Part shown: in pieces, positions 1-11,377 of the stretch
Layout: the number at the start of each line of letters is the position of its first letter
Numbering within the stretch: position 1 is the first letter of the stretch
Assembly (NCBI GenBank): GCA_022315425.1
Contig: JAIUPT010000030.1
Coordinates: forward strand, 620,001-684,000
Reading direction: 5' to 3'
Length of the DNA: 64,000 nt
Origin: Pseudevernia furfuracea
Lineage: Eukaryota > Ascomycota > Lecanoromycetes > Lecanorales > Parmeliaceae
Made by a program: the position numbers and the translations under genes
The notes under the pieces: model-generated
Told to the model about the DNA's origin: nothing
The model's database searches: none
The model's input: the letters and a program-made list of their open reading frames with translations, nothing else

Positions 1-1124
1 ATCACCACAGTACGGTCCTTACATTTCACTTAAGTTTTTTAGTTACGAAAGAGTTTAAACGTTTCGTTCTTATGCTTATACGTAAAGTATTAGATTCGAA
101 GAGTCGCTTAATTCGTTAGAAGCATATAGTATTTGACTTCATTGATCGATAACACGTTGAATAATCCTCTCAAGTCGATATGAACTTTATCGAGTTTTTC
201 GAGTATCTCTCGCTGTTGTCTTCTTAAGACCTTACGAGACGACTTTATCTTAAAACACGTCTCACAAATAAGCTTGATTCGAGATTTTTATGTTAAGATG
301 ATGTCCTTACTCATGTTAACGAGTCTCTTAAAATCTATCTCATTTAAATATCTTATTCGACGATGTCACAGTTCGACTGCGTCTTCGTTAAACATTAGAG
401 CGATAAATAGTGCTCTCATATTCTTCTAAATTAGAACGACAATTTTGATCGTAGACTGAGACATATTTAGTATATAGATGTTTCGAGTCTTTGATATACT
501 TTTTATAAGTACATTATTCTTTAAAATGTGATAATTATTATCGAGAAAGACGATTTTAAATCTCTTCTTAATGACCTAGCTAATTGAAAATAGCTCGCAT
601 ATAAAGTCTGATACATATAATACGTTCTCAATACGAACTATGTTGCTAATTTTATTCTTTAATAATTATTTTATTTCGACTGTGTTACGTTCTTGAGTTT
701 AGATAGTAACTTCGTTGACAATAATTACTTCTTTACGATAGAGTCGATACTCGATGAACTCGTCCTTATCGAAGAACATGTGATTAATATATTCTAAGTC
801 GATTATTTAGTCTCGTAACGTCGTGAGATCACTATTTAACGCTGCGAAGTATACACGAAAATATGAAAACGTCTTATGTGAAAGTTGATCAATTATTTCA
901 AAATCGATAACTTCGAACTGAGAGATAAGCTTTTTCTCTATTTCTCGACTTATCTCGTCGTAAAAGTTTGACGTAGATTGAAGCTGAGACGTGAAGTGCG
1001 CGCTTGATATCTTCACTATGATTTCTTTCTTCTGATATTCGATGTCGAAAAGTGCTCTCGAAGAGGAAAGCAGTCGTGTGCTTACGTATTCAATAAAGTT
1101 TGATATATACGTAAGCTGAATCAT
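1..1124 (-). pseudogene. Copia protease/GAG-pre-integrase/integrase remnant, copy 1
   Basis: An open stretch at 807-1124 aligns with 6128-6440 of copy 2, upstream of the integrase zinc-binding region. From about 700 to 1 the sequence is the reverse complement of the copy 2 integrase region, including its CETC zinc-site area. Stops and loss of Cys codons make it non-functional. Confidence 0.7.
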
Positions 1125-1469
1125 CGATTCTTCTTGCGATATCTTTAATGTAGATTCTCTCTCTTATTTTTCTATTAATTAAGATAAAGACTAATCGAGA
1201 GTCTCTATAATCGACTTCTTCGATATTTTCTCGTTATAGAATTTCGATATAGTCGCGTTGAACGAAAAGTCTCAGATCTTATTCTCTTCGTCTGTCACGG
1301 TGTTTTGATCAATAATCAAGTGAGTCATTGTCGAAATATGAGTACTGTGATTATCTTCGAAATCGTCTGATCGTTCACGTTCTTTGACGACATTCGTCTT
1401 GGCCTTAGTCTTCTTAAAGACGTCACGAAATCTGTCTGAGATACGATTCTCATGAAGGGTTCAGCAGTC

Positions 1470-2331
1470 GTATGATCAGTGTAGTCTCTTGTTATTATTC
1501 TTATTAAAATGACACTTGAGATACTTCGATGAGTTATTATCGCTCTTATAGTTAGTACTATTCGGGTTCTTGAAAATGAGTTGAATGATGTTATTGTTTT
1601 TACTCTCGCGGCCTCTCGTTGAGTCTCGATCACGATTGTTGTTGTCTCTATTAGAGATCTTCTTCTCGTTCTCCTTCTGTTTGAAACGCTTCATAACGAC
1701 GATCATGACTTGTTCTTTGATGTCTCTCTTCAGAAGACGCTCTTTCTCATGAAGGAGTGTGACAATTTTGTTAAAGTCGAACACTTCGTTCAACGACGTG
1801 ATGATACGATGCACGAAATTCTTATACTTGATGTCAAGGTTGTTCAGCAGCAACGAGACGAGTATTCACTCGTCTATTCTAGTTCTTATTCGACTAAGAT
1901 TCTTCGACTTTGCTCGTATGTTGACAACGTACGTCTTCATGAAGTTGTCACTGCTTGTTATTGACGTTGTTTAGAGTTCTTGTAACTTGATGAATCGAAG
2001 AACGAAATCTGAGTCGAAATAATTGTTCTTCAACTTGATTCATCGATTCATGACAATCTTATTGTTCTTAATGACTTCGACTGATTTATCTTCACACATA
2101 AAGTAAATCAGCTCAGACGCTTAATTGTTCGTCTGCTTTCAGATCTTCAATTGAGTCTGATAGATCGTTGTCTGAGCAGTCGTAGATACTAATGTGACTA
2201 ATAGATTCGTTAAAAAGTCCATATTTGCATTCTAAACGACGTCTTATAAATCCGAGTATATCAGTGCACTCTTTATCTTTTTGACCCATGACTGATAATT
2301 TTATTGACCCTTCAGCTTTAAGAAATTTCAT
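1470..2331 (-). pseudogene. Copia gag remnant, copy 1
   Basis: Two open stretches, 2113-2331 (starts MKFLKAEGSIKLSVMGQKDK) and 1476-1853, belong to one decayed Gag. The second ends in a zinc-knuckle-like motif in which only part of the C-x2-C-x4-H-x4-C pattern survives (KCHFNKNNNKRLH). A basic, Asn/Arg-rich stretch precedes the knuckle, as usual for Copia Gag. The equivalent in copy 2 lies at about 4920-5775. Confidence 0.7.
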
Positions 2332-2492
2332 ATCTGCGTCAATACAGCATAAGATAATTAAGTAGTTATTTTGAATTAACTATATGATGTGATGTTATGT
2401 TAACATTATTATTATAACATCGACTCTCTTACAGACGATGAGGTACAGTAGGTAATTTTTCTACTGTGTGAAGACCTCAATGACGAAAATTC

Positions 2493-2504
2493 GGGCTCAT
2501 AACC
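2493..2504 (-). promoter_or_regulatory. Primer-binding site, half initiator tRNA-Met type
   Basis: Directly next to the LTR the minus strand reads GGTTATGAGCCC. This complements the anticodon stem-loop of eukaryotic initiator tRNA-Met (CAU anticodon), not the tRNA 3' end. Priming by a cleaved tRNA half is established for Drosophila copia and yeast Ty5. The same site occurs in the other two copies (4741-4752, 44587-44598). The match to the tRNA is from general knowledge of that tRNA; the host tRNA is not in the window. Confidence 0.65.
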
Positions 2505-2699
2505 TATTGAAATATATGACAGCTATGAGATCTTATATTGAGTGACTAATAGAACGACTCTATTGCATGACTATATAAAATATATGTAGTTGATAAGAAG
2601 AAAGAGAAGAAGAAGGATAGACAAGAGTCGCTCACTAGCGCCACGCTAAAAAGTACGCTAGTGCGAGCGGAACGGCCTATGATTGGCTGAATTCCTTCA
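2505..2699 (-). repeat. 5' LTR of Copia copy 1
   Basis: The 195-bp LTR aligns base for base in length with the LTRs at 4546-4740 and 9925-10119. On the plus strand it starts TATTGAAATATATGACAGC (TG mutated to TA) and ends in TTCCTTCA, consistent with ancestral TG...CA ends. It contains the family's inverted repeat around CACTAGCGCCACGC / GTACGCTAGTGCG. Confidence 0.88.
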
Positions 2700-2704
2700 T
2701 TTTA

Positions 2705-2880
2705 TTTAATTCTATTAACTCTTTAACAAAGTCGATTTGATTAACAAAGAATTATTCATAATCTCGATTGATAATACTTCCGTCATCTGCGAACAGAGAT
2801 ATATCTTTAGAGTTTCTAGATTCAGCGACGAATAAGATGAATTACTTAACGACTACGATCGAATCGAAGTTGTTACGACC
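2705..2880 (-). pseudogene. Possible reverse-transcriptase fragment (FADDGS motif)
   Basis: In this AT-rich stretch beside Copia copy 1 the minus strand reads continuously for about 45 codons and contains SLFADDGSIINRD. F-A-D-D is a permitted form of the reverse transcriptase palm motif. There is no other RT block, so this may be a remnant of the older element into which copy 1 inserted, or chance. Confidence 0.3.
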
Positions 2881-2910
2881 GTACTCTGCATCCCTTGACA
2901 CCGACTAGGC

Positions 2911-2932
2911 GCTAGGCTCATGAGAGCCTAGC
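2911..2932. repeat. Perfect 9-bp hairpin
   Basis: GCTAGGCTC - ATGA - GAGCCTAGC forms a perfect inverted repeat in a locally GC-richer patch (2885-3080) inside AT-rich decay. The function is unknown; the patch has escaped the C-to-T decay of its surroundings or was inserted later. Confidence 0.6.
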
Positions 2933-3884
2933 CTAGCCTTGGCGAAGACCTTGCCTCCTACATATACAGAGCCTCCCTCCTAGATAGTTCGATAGACTCT
3001 TTATCCTCGTCTACTCATACCTCTATGATCCTTCTAGGCCTGGTCCTGACAGAAGTTCTTAATTCGACTGGCTCGTCGTCGAAGAATCCCCTTGATCTGT
3101 TATTTTATAAGTATATATTGAATCTCAAAGACACTAAATTATACGTCGAAGATAATATTCGTCGTTTTCGCTTTTTATAGATCTTAAATAATAGCTTCAA
3201 TTCTCTTAAACGAACTCGATCTCAGAGATAGTCGCAATAAAGACGACGAAGAGAAAGAAAAAAGCTTTTTATTCTTCGAGAAACTAATAATCGATGTCGA
3301 AAGAGTATAAGAGTCGCAATAATCGAGCTTAAGATTAGATGAAGATAACGATACGAATATCGATAACAGTAATAACGTTCACTTTAGAAGTAACGATTCG
3401 ACTTCTAAGTAAGACGAAAAATATTACTTTTTTAATACTTTACGAAGTTCTGTAGTAGGCTTAGAAGCTAAATACGATCTCTAAAGCTCTCGCTAGCAGA
3501 TATTAATACTAATAGATAGCGTCTATCTAGATATTCCCTTCTTCGCGATAAGACAGAAGATTTCATCTCTGATTCTTCTTCTTATCGTCATCGTTATTCT
3601 TCTTTACTCTCTAATTCTCTTCTCTCATCGATATGCGATATAGAAATTAGCTTCAAAAATATCGAGTCTCGTTACTTCTGTGAAGAGAAAGAGAAAGAAG
3701 ATAAAGAAACGAGCTGTAGTACAAATAACATTATTTCACACTCTCTTCGATCGTCTATTGCGTCGTCAAATTCGAAATTAACATTAATTTCGTTATGATT
3801 CTTCTAGGCCTAGAAAAGACGTCGTAAGATTAGTAATAGATTCGACTAACTTCTTATAAATATGAAGCTCAGCGATCTATACGA

Positions 3885-4550
3885 ACGTTGAGTCTATAAT
3901 ATTTATAAACGTTATCGATATTCGAGATTTCTTCAAGCGCATAGCAGATAATATAGATTTAAACGAGAGTAAAGAATATATATATAGATTAAAGAAGACT
4001 TAGCGTGTAGATTAATACGCAGATATCAATCTTTGCGAATACGTTTAATAACTCTAAAAAGTCGCGATCGTGATCGACAAGAGAAATAATATCGATAATA
4101 AATCAAGCGATCTTAATTTCGTACGAATTCGATTACAATCTAAGTCTATCTTTAGTAGATCTTTCTTTTCGCGAATATACTCGTAATATAAGAAAATAAT
4201 AAGCTTAAGTCGATTCAGTGAAGTTAATAACAGTCGAGATGTGATTTTTAATACATTTCTAATCAGTACTCGAGATTTCTACTAATATATTTTAAATAAC
4301 TCTCTTATGATGAAGAATAACGACAAAAAGACTAACGAAACTAACGCTTCTATTAGAGCCCCGAGTGTGAAGTCTGAGATTCATATCGTATATCTTCAAA
4401 GCTCTTATTCGAAGAAACAGTCAAAGATAAACGATTGTTTGAGTTCTCTCATTATCGAACCTACCTCGATTCTTATTAATCGTTCGATCTCTTTTAGTGT
4501 CGTACTGTCGTCGAATCGAGTAAAGTAGACTACTTGTGAAGATAGTCGCA
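3885..4550 (+). pseudogene. 5' part of a chromodomain-encoding gene, interrupted by Copia copy 2
   Basis: One frame runs from about 3885 to the Copia junction with only RIP-type stops, including a clean open stretch 4307-4528 (starts MMKNNDKKTNETNASIRAPS). When the Copia element and one copy of the 14-bp direct repeat are ignored, this same frame continues at 10134 into a chromodomain. The upstream part is low-complexity, Ser/Asn-rich and not recognised; a retroelement Gag or a transposon accessory protein are possible. The segment 2933-3884 upstream is AT-rich with no recognisable coding signal. Confidence 0.5.
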
Positions 4551-4740
4551 GAATTCAGTCAATCATAGGCCGTTCCGCCCGCACTAGCGTGCCTTTTAGC
4601 GTGGCGCTAGTGAGCGACTCTTGTCTATTCTTCTTCTTCTCTTTCTTCTTGTTCACTACATGTATTCTACATAGTTATACAATAGAGTCGTTCTATTAGC
4701 CATTCAATACAAGACCTCATAGCTGTCATATATTTCAACA
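4546..4740 (+). repeat. 5' LTR of Copia copy 2
   Basis: Same 195-bp length as the 3' LTR and ends CAACA directly before the primer site. The first five bases (TCGCA) differ from the 3' LTR start (TGATG) and instead match the right-hand flanking DNA, which points to an abnormal left junction. Confidence 0.88.
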
Positions 4741-4752
4741 GGTTATGAGCTC
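4741..4752 (+). promoter_or_regulatory. Primer-binding site of Copia copy 2
   Basis: GGTTATGAGCTC begins immediately after the LTR and matches the anticodon-loop half of initiator tRNA-Met except for a late C-to-T change. Confidence 0.65.
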
Positions 4753-4919
4753 GGATTTTCGTCATTGAGGTCTTCACACAGCAGAAAAATTTATCTGCTG
4801 TACCTCATCGTCTGTGAGAGAGCCGATATTATAATAATAGTGTTATCATAGCATCACACTACATCACATAGTCAATTCAAAATGACTACCTAGTTGTCCC
4901 ATGCTGCATTGACGCAGAT

Positions 4920-5775
4920 ATGGAATTTCCCAAAGCTGAAGGGTCAATAAAATTATCAGTCATGGGTCAAAAAGATAAAGAGTGCACTGATGTACTCGGA
5001 TTTATGAGACGTCGTTCAGAATACAAATAAGGACTTTTTAACGAATCTATTAGTCACATCAGCATCTACGACTGCTCAGGCAACGATCTATCAGACTCAA
5101 TTGAAGATCTGAAAGCAGACGAACAATTAAGCGTCTGAGCTAATTTACTTCATGTGTGAAGATAAATCAGTCGAAGTCATTAAGAATAATGAAGTTGTCA
5201 TGAATCGATGAATCAAGTTGAAGAACAATTATTTCGACTCAGATTTCGTTCTTCGATTCATCAAGTTACAAGAATTCTAAACAACATTAATAACAAGCAG
5301 CGACAACTTCATGAAGACGTACGTTGTCAACATACGAGCAAAGTCGAAGAATCTTAGTCGAATGGGGACTAGAATAGACGAGTGAATACTCGTCTCGTTG
5401 CTGTTGAACAATCTTGATATCAAGTACAAGAATTTCGTGCATCGTATCATCACGTCGTTGAACGAAGTGTTCGACTTTGATAAAATTGTCACACTTCTCC
5501 ATGAGGAAGAGCGTCTCCTAAAGAGAGACATCAAAGAATAAGTCATGATCGTCGTCATAAAGCGTTTCAAACAGGAGGAGAACGAGAAGAAGACCTCTAA
5601 TAAAAATAAAAATAATCGTGATCGAGACTCAACGAGAGATCGCGAGAATAAAAATAACAACATCACTCAGCTGATTTCAAAGAACTCGAATAGTACTAAC
5701 TATAAGAGCGATGACGACTCTTCTGAGTGTTTCAAGTGTTATTTTAATAAGAATAATAATAAGAGACTACACTAA
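4920..5775 (+). pseudogene. Copia gag, copy 2
   Basis: Begins near an ATG at 4920 (MEFPKAEGSIKLSVMGQ) and ends after a zinc-knuckle-like motif with an intact C-x2-C (CFKCYFNKNNNKRLH) at about 5730-5772. The stretch 5545-5775 is open and rich in Lys, Arg, Asn and Asp. At least one TAA (near 5028) interrupts the first half. Confidence 0.7.
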
Positions 5776-6879
5776 TTATACGACTGCTGAACCCTTCATG
5801 AGGATCGTATATTAGACAGATTTCGTGACGTCTTCAAGAAGGCTAAGGTCAAGGCGAATGCCGTCAAAGAACGTGAACGATCAGACGATTTCGAAGATAA
5901 TCACAGTACTCATATTTCGGCAATGACCTATTTGATTATTGATCAAAACATCGTGACAGACGAAGAGAATAAGATCTGAGACTTCTCGTTTAACGCGATT
6001 ACATCGAAATTCTATAACGAGAATATATCGAAGGAGTCGATTATAGAGACTCTCGATTAGTCTCTATCTCAATTGATAGAAAAATAAGAGAGGGAATTTA
6101 TATTAAAGATATCGCAAGAAGAATCGATAATTTAGCTTGCGCATATATCAAACTTTATCGAATACGCAAGCACACGACTGCTTCTCTCTTCGAGAGCACT
6201 TCTCGACATCGAATATCAGAAGAAAGAAATCATAGTGAAGACATTAAGCGCGCACTTCACGTCTCAGCTTCAATCTACGTCAAACTTTTGCGACGAGACA
6301 AGTCGAGAGATAGAGAAAAAGCTTGTCTCTTAGTTCGAAGTTGTCGATTTTGAAATAATTGATCAACTTTCATATAAGACGTTTTCATATTTTCGTGTAT
6401 ACTTCGCAGCGTTGAATAGTGATCTCACGACGTCACGAGACTAAATAATCGACTCAGAGTGTATTAATCACATGTTCTTCGATAAGAACGAGTTTATCGA
6501 GTATCGACCCTATCGTAAAGAAATAATTGTTGTTAACGAAGTTACTATCTGAACTCAAGAACGTGACACAGTCGAAATAAAATAACTATTAAAGAATAAA
6601 ATCAGCAACATAGTTCGTATTGAGAACGTATTACATGTATCAGACTTTATATGCGAGCTATTTTCAATTAGCTAGGTCATTAAGAAGAGATTTAAAATCG
6701 TCTTTCTCGATAATAATTATCACATTTTAAAGAATAATGTACTTATAAAAAGTATATCAAAGACTCGAAACATCTATATACTAAATATGTCTCAGTCTAC
6801 GATCAAAATTGTCGTTCTAATTTAGAAGAATACGAGAGCACTATTCATCGCTCTAATGTTTAACGAAGACGCAGTCGAA

Positions 6880-7790
6880 CTGTGACATCGTCGAATAAAA
6901 TATCTAAACGAGATAGATTTTAAGAGACTCGTTAACATGAGCAAGAACATCATCTTAACATAAAAATCTCGAATCAAGCTCATTTGTGAGACGTGTTTTA
7001 AGACAAAGTCGTCTCGTAAGGTCTTAAGAAGACAACAGCGAGAGATACTCGAAAAACTCGATAAAGTTCATATCGACTTGAGAGGATTATTCAACGTGTC
7101 ATCGATCAATAAAGTCAAATACTATATGCTTCTAACGAATCAAGCGACCCTTCGAATCTAATACTTCACGTATAAGTATAAGAACGAAACGTTTAAGCTC
7201 TTTCGTGACTGAAAAACTCAAGTGAAAAACGAGTTAGAATATAAACTCAAGATAGTACGCATTGATAATAATACTGAGTTCATTAACGACGACTTTAAGA
7301 TCTTACTCAAGAACTTAGAAGTTATAATAAAGTTTATCGTGATCTATACTTCAGAGTAGAATAAACTCAGCGAAGTTTAAAATCGCGTCGTTATGAACGA
7401 CGTAAGAGCTATGTTGTTCGACTCGAGATTAACACGTTATCTCTGATTCGAACTTCTTCACATCAAGATCTATCAGAAGAATCGAAGTTCAACAATTAAG
7501 ATATACGATATGATCTCTCATAAGATATAAACTAACGAATAATCATTTCTCGAATATATGAGAATCATTAACTGCGTGATCTGAGTTCATATACTTAAGA
7601 AAAAACGTAAGAAACTCGACGAGCGTAACAAGAAATGCTACTTGATAGACTATAACGATATATTCATATTTAGAGTATAAAACCCAGTCAGCAGAAAAGT
7701 CGAAAGATCGTCACACGTTGATTTTGACGAAACTCGTTTGATGACTTCAGTCGTATAAGACACGAACTACTAACTAGCTGACGTCACTGA
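6880..7790 (+). pseudogene. Copia integrase, copy 2
   Basis: Shows the zinc-binding region (LWHRRIKYLN; ICETCFK) followed by the catalytic core with D in KVHIDLRG, D in RIDNNTEF and a Glu in the NKLSEV region, the D,D35E arrangement of retroviral-type integrases. RIP stops (TAA/TAG/TGA) break the frame many times. Confidence 0.75.
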
Positions 7791-8389
7791 CGACGACGAT
7801 GATATACTCGATACAGAGAGTGATGCTTCTAAGCATCATTATATATCACACGACGTCGACGACGATCCTCAAGAAGACTTCAGCTTATAACATATATAAG
7901 ACGTTCTTGATAATGCTTTAAATGTTATCGAAGATCTCGAAGATGTGAGAGCAGCATCGAAAGAAGAATTTTCGAAAGATAACGATAATTAGATATCTCA
8001 AAACGCTCTGAATATACACTTAGATTCAAGTATCGACGTAACGTATACTTCGAGATCGAAGCGTGTTCTCGCTCCTTCTCAAAAGATACTTCTAAATAAA
8101 AAATAAAGCGATATCAAGATGTGAACTCAGCGAACAATTATTCATATCAAGTATAACGTAACTTTACAGTCAGAACGAATATACTGTAGACTCGCTATCG
8201 TCGATCATGAAAACTCTTAACATTATAACTTTGAGTCGAAATTCGATCTCGCTAACGCTATTTAGAAGATAACTAAAATACGAAGAAATCAAGACATCGA
8301 TAACGTCGATAATTACGAGTCATTGACTTATAAAGAAGCAATGATCGATCTCTATATTAAGCAATGAAGTGAGACTATAAACAAGCAAA

Positions 8390-9237
8390 TGTAGTTCTTC
8401 GCTATCATAAATATCTGAAGACTAGTCAAGAGATCAAAAAACGTCTTCGTTCTCAGCGACAAGTGAGTCTATAAGATCAAGAAGAGACTTGACGGGACGA
8501 TACTTTATAAAGCACGCTGGGTAATTCGAGAATTTGAATAAATCTACGATGTCAACTACGATCAAACATTTGTCTTCGTTGTCAAATTCATATCGTTCAA
8601 AGTGCTATTTTTTATTATGATCTATTACGACCTAGACTGTGAATAAATAAACGTTATAATAGTCTTTCTTAACGCGTTGTTGAAGAAACGAATCTACGTG
8701 AAACAGCTCAAGAGATATAAGAACGATAAACACGATATAATATATCTCTTGCTTAGAGCTCTATATAATCTCAAGCAATTCTCTCGTGAGTGATACGCTA
8801 CTCTACGAGACTTTCTAATATCAAAAGACTTCAAGCATATCGAATCGAATCACTCACTCTTTGTTAATGAGGAAACACGTCTAATTGTCAACGTGTATAT
8901 GAACGATATTCAAATATATGATCTTCGAGAATCAAAACATATATCGAATCTCAAGAAAGAACTTAGCAAGCGCTTCGCAATAATCGATCTCGATTTATGC
9001 TCATATTATTTGAGCATGGAAATTCAGAGAAATCGCGCAAAGAGAAGCGTTCGAATCACTCAGAGCACTTATTTAAAGAAAGTTCTCGTTCGTTTTAACA
9101 TAACAAATTTCGTCCCCGTGTCAACATCAATAATAGTTGATACACAATTGAAAGAGAAATCAGTGAATCAAGTAATCTCGAACGTCGTTCGTGAGTATCA
9201 GTTAATAATGAAATCAATGATGTACGTCATAATGTAA
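8390..9237 (+). pseudogene. Copia reverse transcriptase, copy 2
   Basis: The palm is visible as VYMNDIQIYD, where the usual Y-V-D-D has become Y-M-N-D, so an active-site Asp is lost. It is followed by an I-I-D-L-D-L-C-S-Y-Y-L-S-M-E-I segment, the Copia equivalent of the D-L-G-x-x-x-Y-F-L-G-x-E motif. The stretch 8893-9237 is still open; upstream fingers (from about 8390) carry several stops. Confidence 0.8.
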
Positions 9238-9299
9238 ACGCGTTCTGATATTTGCTTTGTTATAATTATTCTTTCTCGATATAATCAAAATTCGAATTT

Positions 9300-9862
9300 T
9301 AAGCATATCGCTGCTGTCAAGCGTGTGCTTCGATACTTGAAAGATACAATCGATCACGATATTATCTATGAGACCGTCAATGATCTCGAGAGATTTATCG
9401 ATGTTAACTAAGCGTCGAATTCTGAGACTCGTAGATCTCTCGAAGCATACGTGTTTCTACTGTATAAAGAGGCTGTAAACTAAACGTCGAAACGTCAGCA
9501 GTTCATTACATTGTCGTCTTACGAAATCAAATACATGGCCCAAACGCAAGCAGTCAAGGAAGCAATATGACTAACTCGTCTGTTAAGCGAGTTAAATGTC
9601 GATCTGAGACTTTCATTCAAGCCTGTTCTAATCAAGACAGACAATCAGGGTGTCATAGCATTGACTTCAGACTCTAGATTTCATACACGTATCAAGCACA
9701 TCGATATACAGTGACATTTTGTTCGAGATCAGATGGAAACTGAGGCAGTGTTATTCGAGTGAATATCTACGAGAGAAATGACTGCTGACGGGCTTACAAA
9801 GGCTCTCAGCAAGGACAAATTTGATACATTTGTAGATCAGTTAGGTCTCAAGAAGAGCGTCT
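9300..9862 (+). pseudogene. Copia RNase H, copy 2
   Basis: Recognisable Copia RNase H motifs in one frame: LSSYEIKYMA (family S-S-x-E-A-E-Y-M-A), IKTDNQGVIALT, KHIDIQ then HFVRDQ, and MTADGLTKALS near the C terminus. Several Trp codons have become TGA. The 3' LTR follows 63 bp later. Confidence 0.8.
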
Positions 9863-9924
9863 AGAAGCAGAAGTTCAGTATAGACTCTATGAGAGATACA
9901 GACTCATTATTGCCTGTGTGAAAG

Positions 9925-10119
9925 TGATGGAATTCAGCCAATCATAGACCGTTCCGCCCGCACTAGCGTGCCTTTTAGCGTGGCGCTAGTGGGCGACTCT
10001 TGTCTATCCTTCTTCTTCTCTTTCTTCTTATTCACTACATGTATTCTACATAGTTATGCAATAGAGTCGTTCTATTAGCCACTCAATACAAGATCTCATA
10101 GCTGTCATATATTTCAACA
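9925..10119 (+). repeat. 3' LTR of Copia copy 2
   Basis: Starts TGATGGAATTCAG and ends ATTTCAACA, the intact TG...CA ends of the family. The adjacent purine-rich GTGTGAAAG is a short polypurine tract candidate. Confidence 0.92.
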
Positions 10120-10133
10120 GATAGTCGCAGAAT

Positions 10134-10442
10134 AGCAGCGAACGTCTATTCTCCTCGCGTTATTATTGTCCCCTCATCACTCGCTGAGCGACATCACGAT
10201 CAAGAAGATTCAACATTAAATAAAGAGACGTGAGAGATCGTAAGAATCGTTAATAAGAGACGAAGAGAAAAGAGTTATAAATATAAAATATGTTAAAAGA
10301 AGATATGACTACTCGAACGCGAGTTAGAAAACGCATAGAAACTATTACGAAAGTTTAAGACGAAACATTAGATGTAGCGAAGAGGCAAACGAGAAAGATC
10401 GATACGTGTAGATAAGAGTCGATAATCGTTGATTACTTTTTT
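10134..10442 (+). pseudogene. Chromodomain 3' part of the interrupted gene
   Basis: Read in frame with 4307-4528 across the Copia insertion, this stretch gives EIVRIVNKRRREK, then a YKYK strand, then LLERELENAQKLLRKF-like sequence (some Trp/Gln codons are stops here). The order hydrophobic-V-x-x-I-V-N-x-R-R, aromatic strand, W/LLE-x-E-L-x-N-A matches a chromodomain and its C-terminal helix. Chromodomains of this sort are known at the ends of chromovirus integrases, but no integrase is visible upstream. The frame ends with basic residues and TAA near 10440. Confidence 0.6.
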
Positions 10443-11144
10443 TTGTTCGTAGAAGTCTATATGTTCTTGAGATTATAGAAATTAAGGTTATTTTAGTAAA
10501 TTGAAGACACTACTATTATTCGCTACATCTTTTCATTTCATAAAATTGATGTGCTTGAGAAGGCGAACATTTCACAGTTATTGATGCACGATTCTTCAGA
10601 CGTCCTATTCGATTTGCTGATCATCACGTCGTCTAGTCGAATATTATTCTTTACGCTTGGAGCTTCATCGCCGACATCGATTATTAGTTCAAATCTAATC
10701 GAGGGAAAGATAGAGCGTATATAAGCGGACTTTATTTCTGGATTACAATCTAGTAAGGTTCGATACAGTATTGCTTTCTCTAACTACTTTCCAAAATGCT
10801 GTTAGTCAATAAATCTAGTAGACTAGATATACCGATTATCGCTAACTCAAAGAGCGTCGTACTCTTTATAAGAAGTCGATGAGAAAAGCCCATCGAAAAC
10901 GTACGACTGGATTCAAACACTGACAAGAAGAGTACTACTGAGAACTGTAACATGGTTTAGATTGCTGGGTAGATCTCTGCTGAATATAGCGTCTGCAGTA
11001 ATATGTACCTATCGGAAGCGTTTCAACCTAGAAAGTAACACAACACATCTAAGATGCGTTCGCTAGAGCTGTAACATTATCTTATCTCATCAGGTCTAAG
11101 AGTTAGTACGGGATCTATAACTCGTAAGACTGTTCATGTAATGG
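10443..11144. other. AT-rich sequence without a recognised gene; LTR-like promoter features
   Basis: Contains GAGCGTATATAAGCGG near 10710 (a TATA-box-like string) and pyrimidine-rich sequence after it, which would fit the LTR or 3' region of the older, chromodomain-bearing element. No matching partner LTR was found within the window. Confidence 0.25.
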
Positions 11145-11239
11145 AATGGGGAGCTAATAGTGAAATGGGGAATCAATAATGGAATGGGGAGCCAATAGTG
11201 GAATGGGGAGCAGATAGTAGAATGGGGAGCCAAAAGCGG
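11145..11239. repeat. Five tandem copies of a 19-bp unit
   Basis: Five units of 19 bp with consensus AATGGGGAGCCAATAGTGG run head to tail with a few substitutions each. The next stretch, 11242-11377, reads on the minus strand as a possible protein fragment (SLILESTNQRIVQLDNLLKE) of unknown family. Confidence 0.85.
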
Positions 11240-11377
11240 AGCGAGGGTTATTTATTTTTGGAGATTCTTTTAACAAGTTATCTAATTGAACAATTCGTTG
11301 GTTTGTAGATTCTAATATCAATGACCTGTATCCATAGCTTTGCATTTTGTCAAGCCACTTGTCCCCAGACTGATACG

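Larger units (their letters stand above)
1..2699 (-). mobile_element. Copia-type LTR retrotransposon, copy 1 (RIPped, runs off the left edge)
   Basis: The right end is a 195-bp LTR at 2505-2699 (5' LTR on the minus strand), followed leftwards by a primer site, gag remnants and GAG-pre-integrase/integrase remnants; RT and RNase H lie outside the window. Nearly the same sequence, in the opposite orientation, occupies 4546-10119, so the two are one family. Reading frames are cut by stops of the TAA/TAG/TGA kind expected from RIP. The right flank begins at 2700; the target duplication cannot be tested because the left end is missing. Confidence 0.9.
4546..10119 (+). mobile_element. Copia-type LTR retrotransposon, copy 2 (complete, RIPped)
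   Basis: A 5574-bp element with LTRs at 4546-4740 and 9925-10119 (195 bp each). The order is LTR, primer site, gag, integrase, RT, RNase H, LTR: the Copia (Ty1) order with integrase ahead of RT. GATAG lies outside both ends (4541-4545, 10120-10124), and the identity continues for nine more bases (see findings). All domains carry RIP-type stops, so the copy is dead, although 8893-9237 is still open. Confidence 0.95.
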
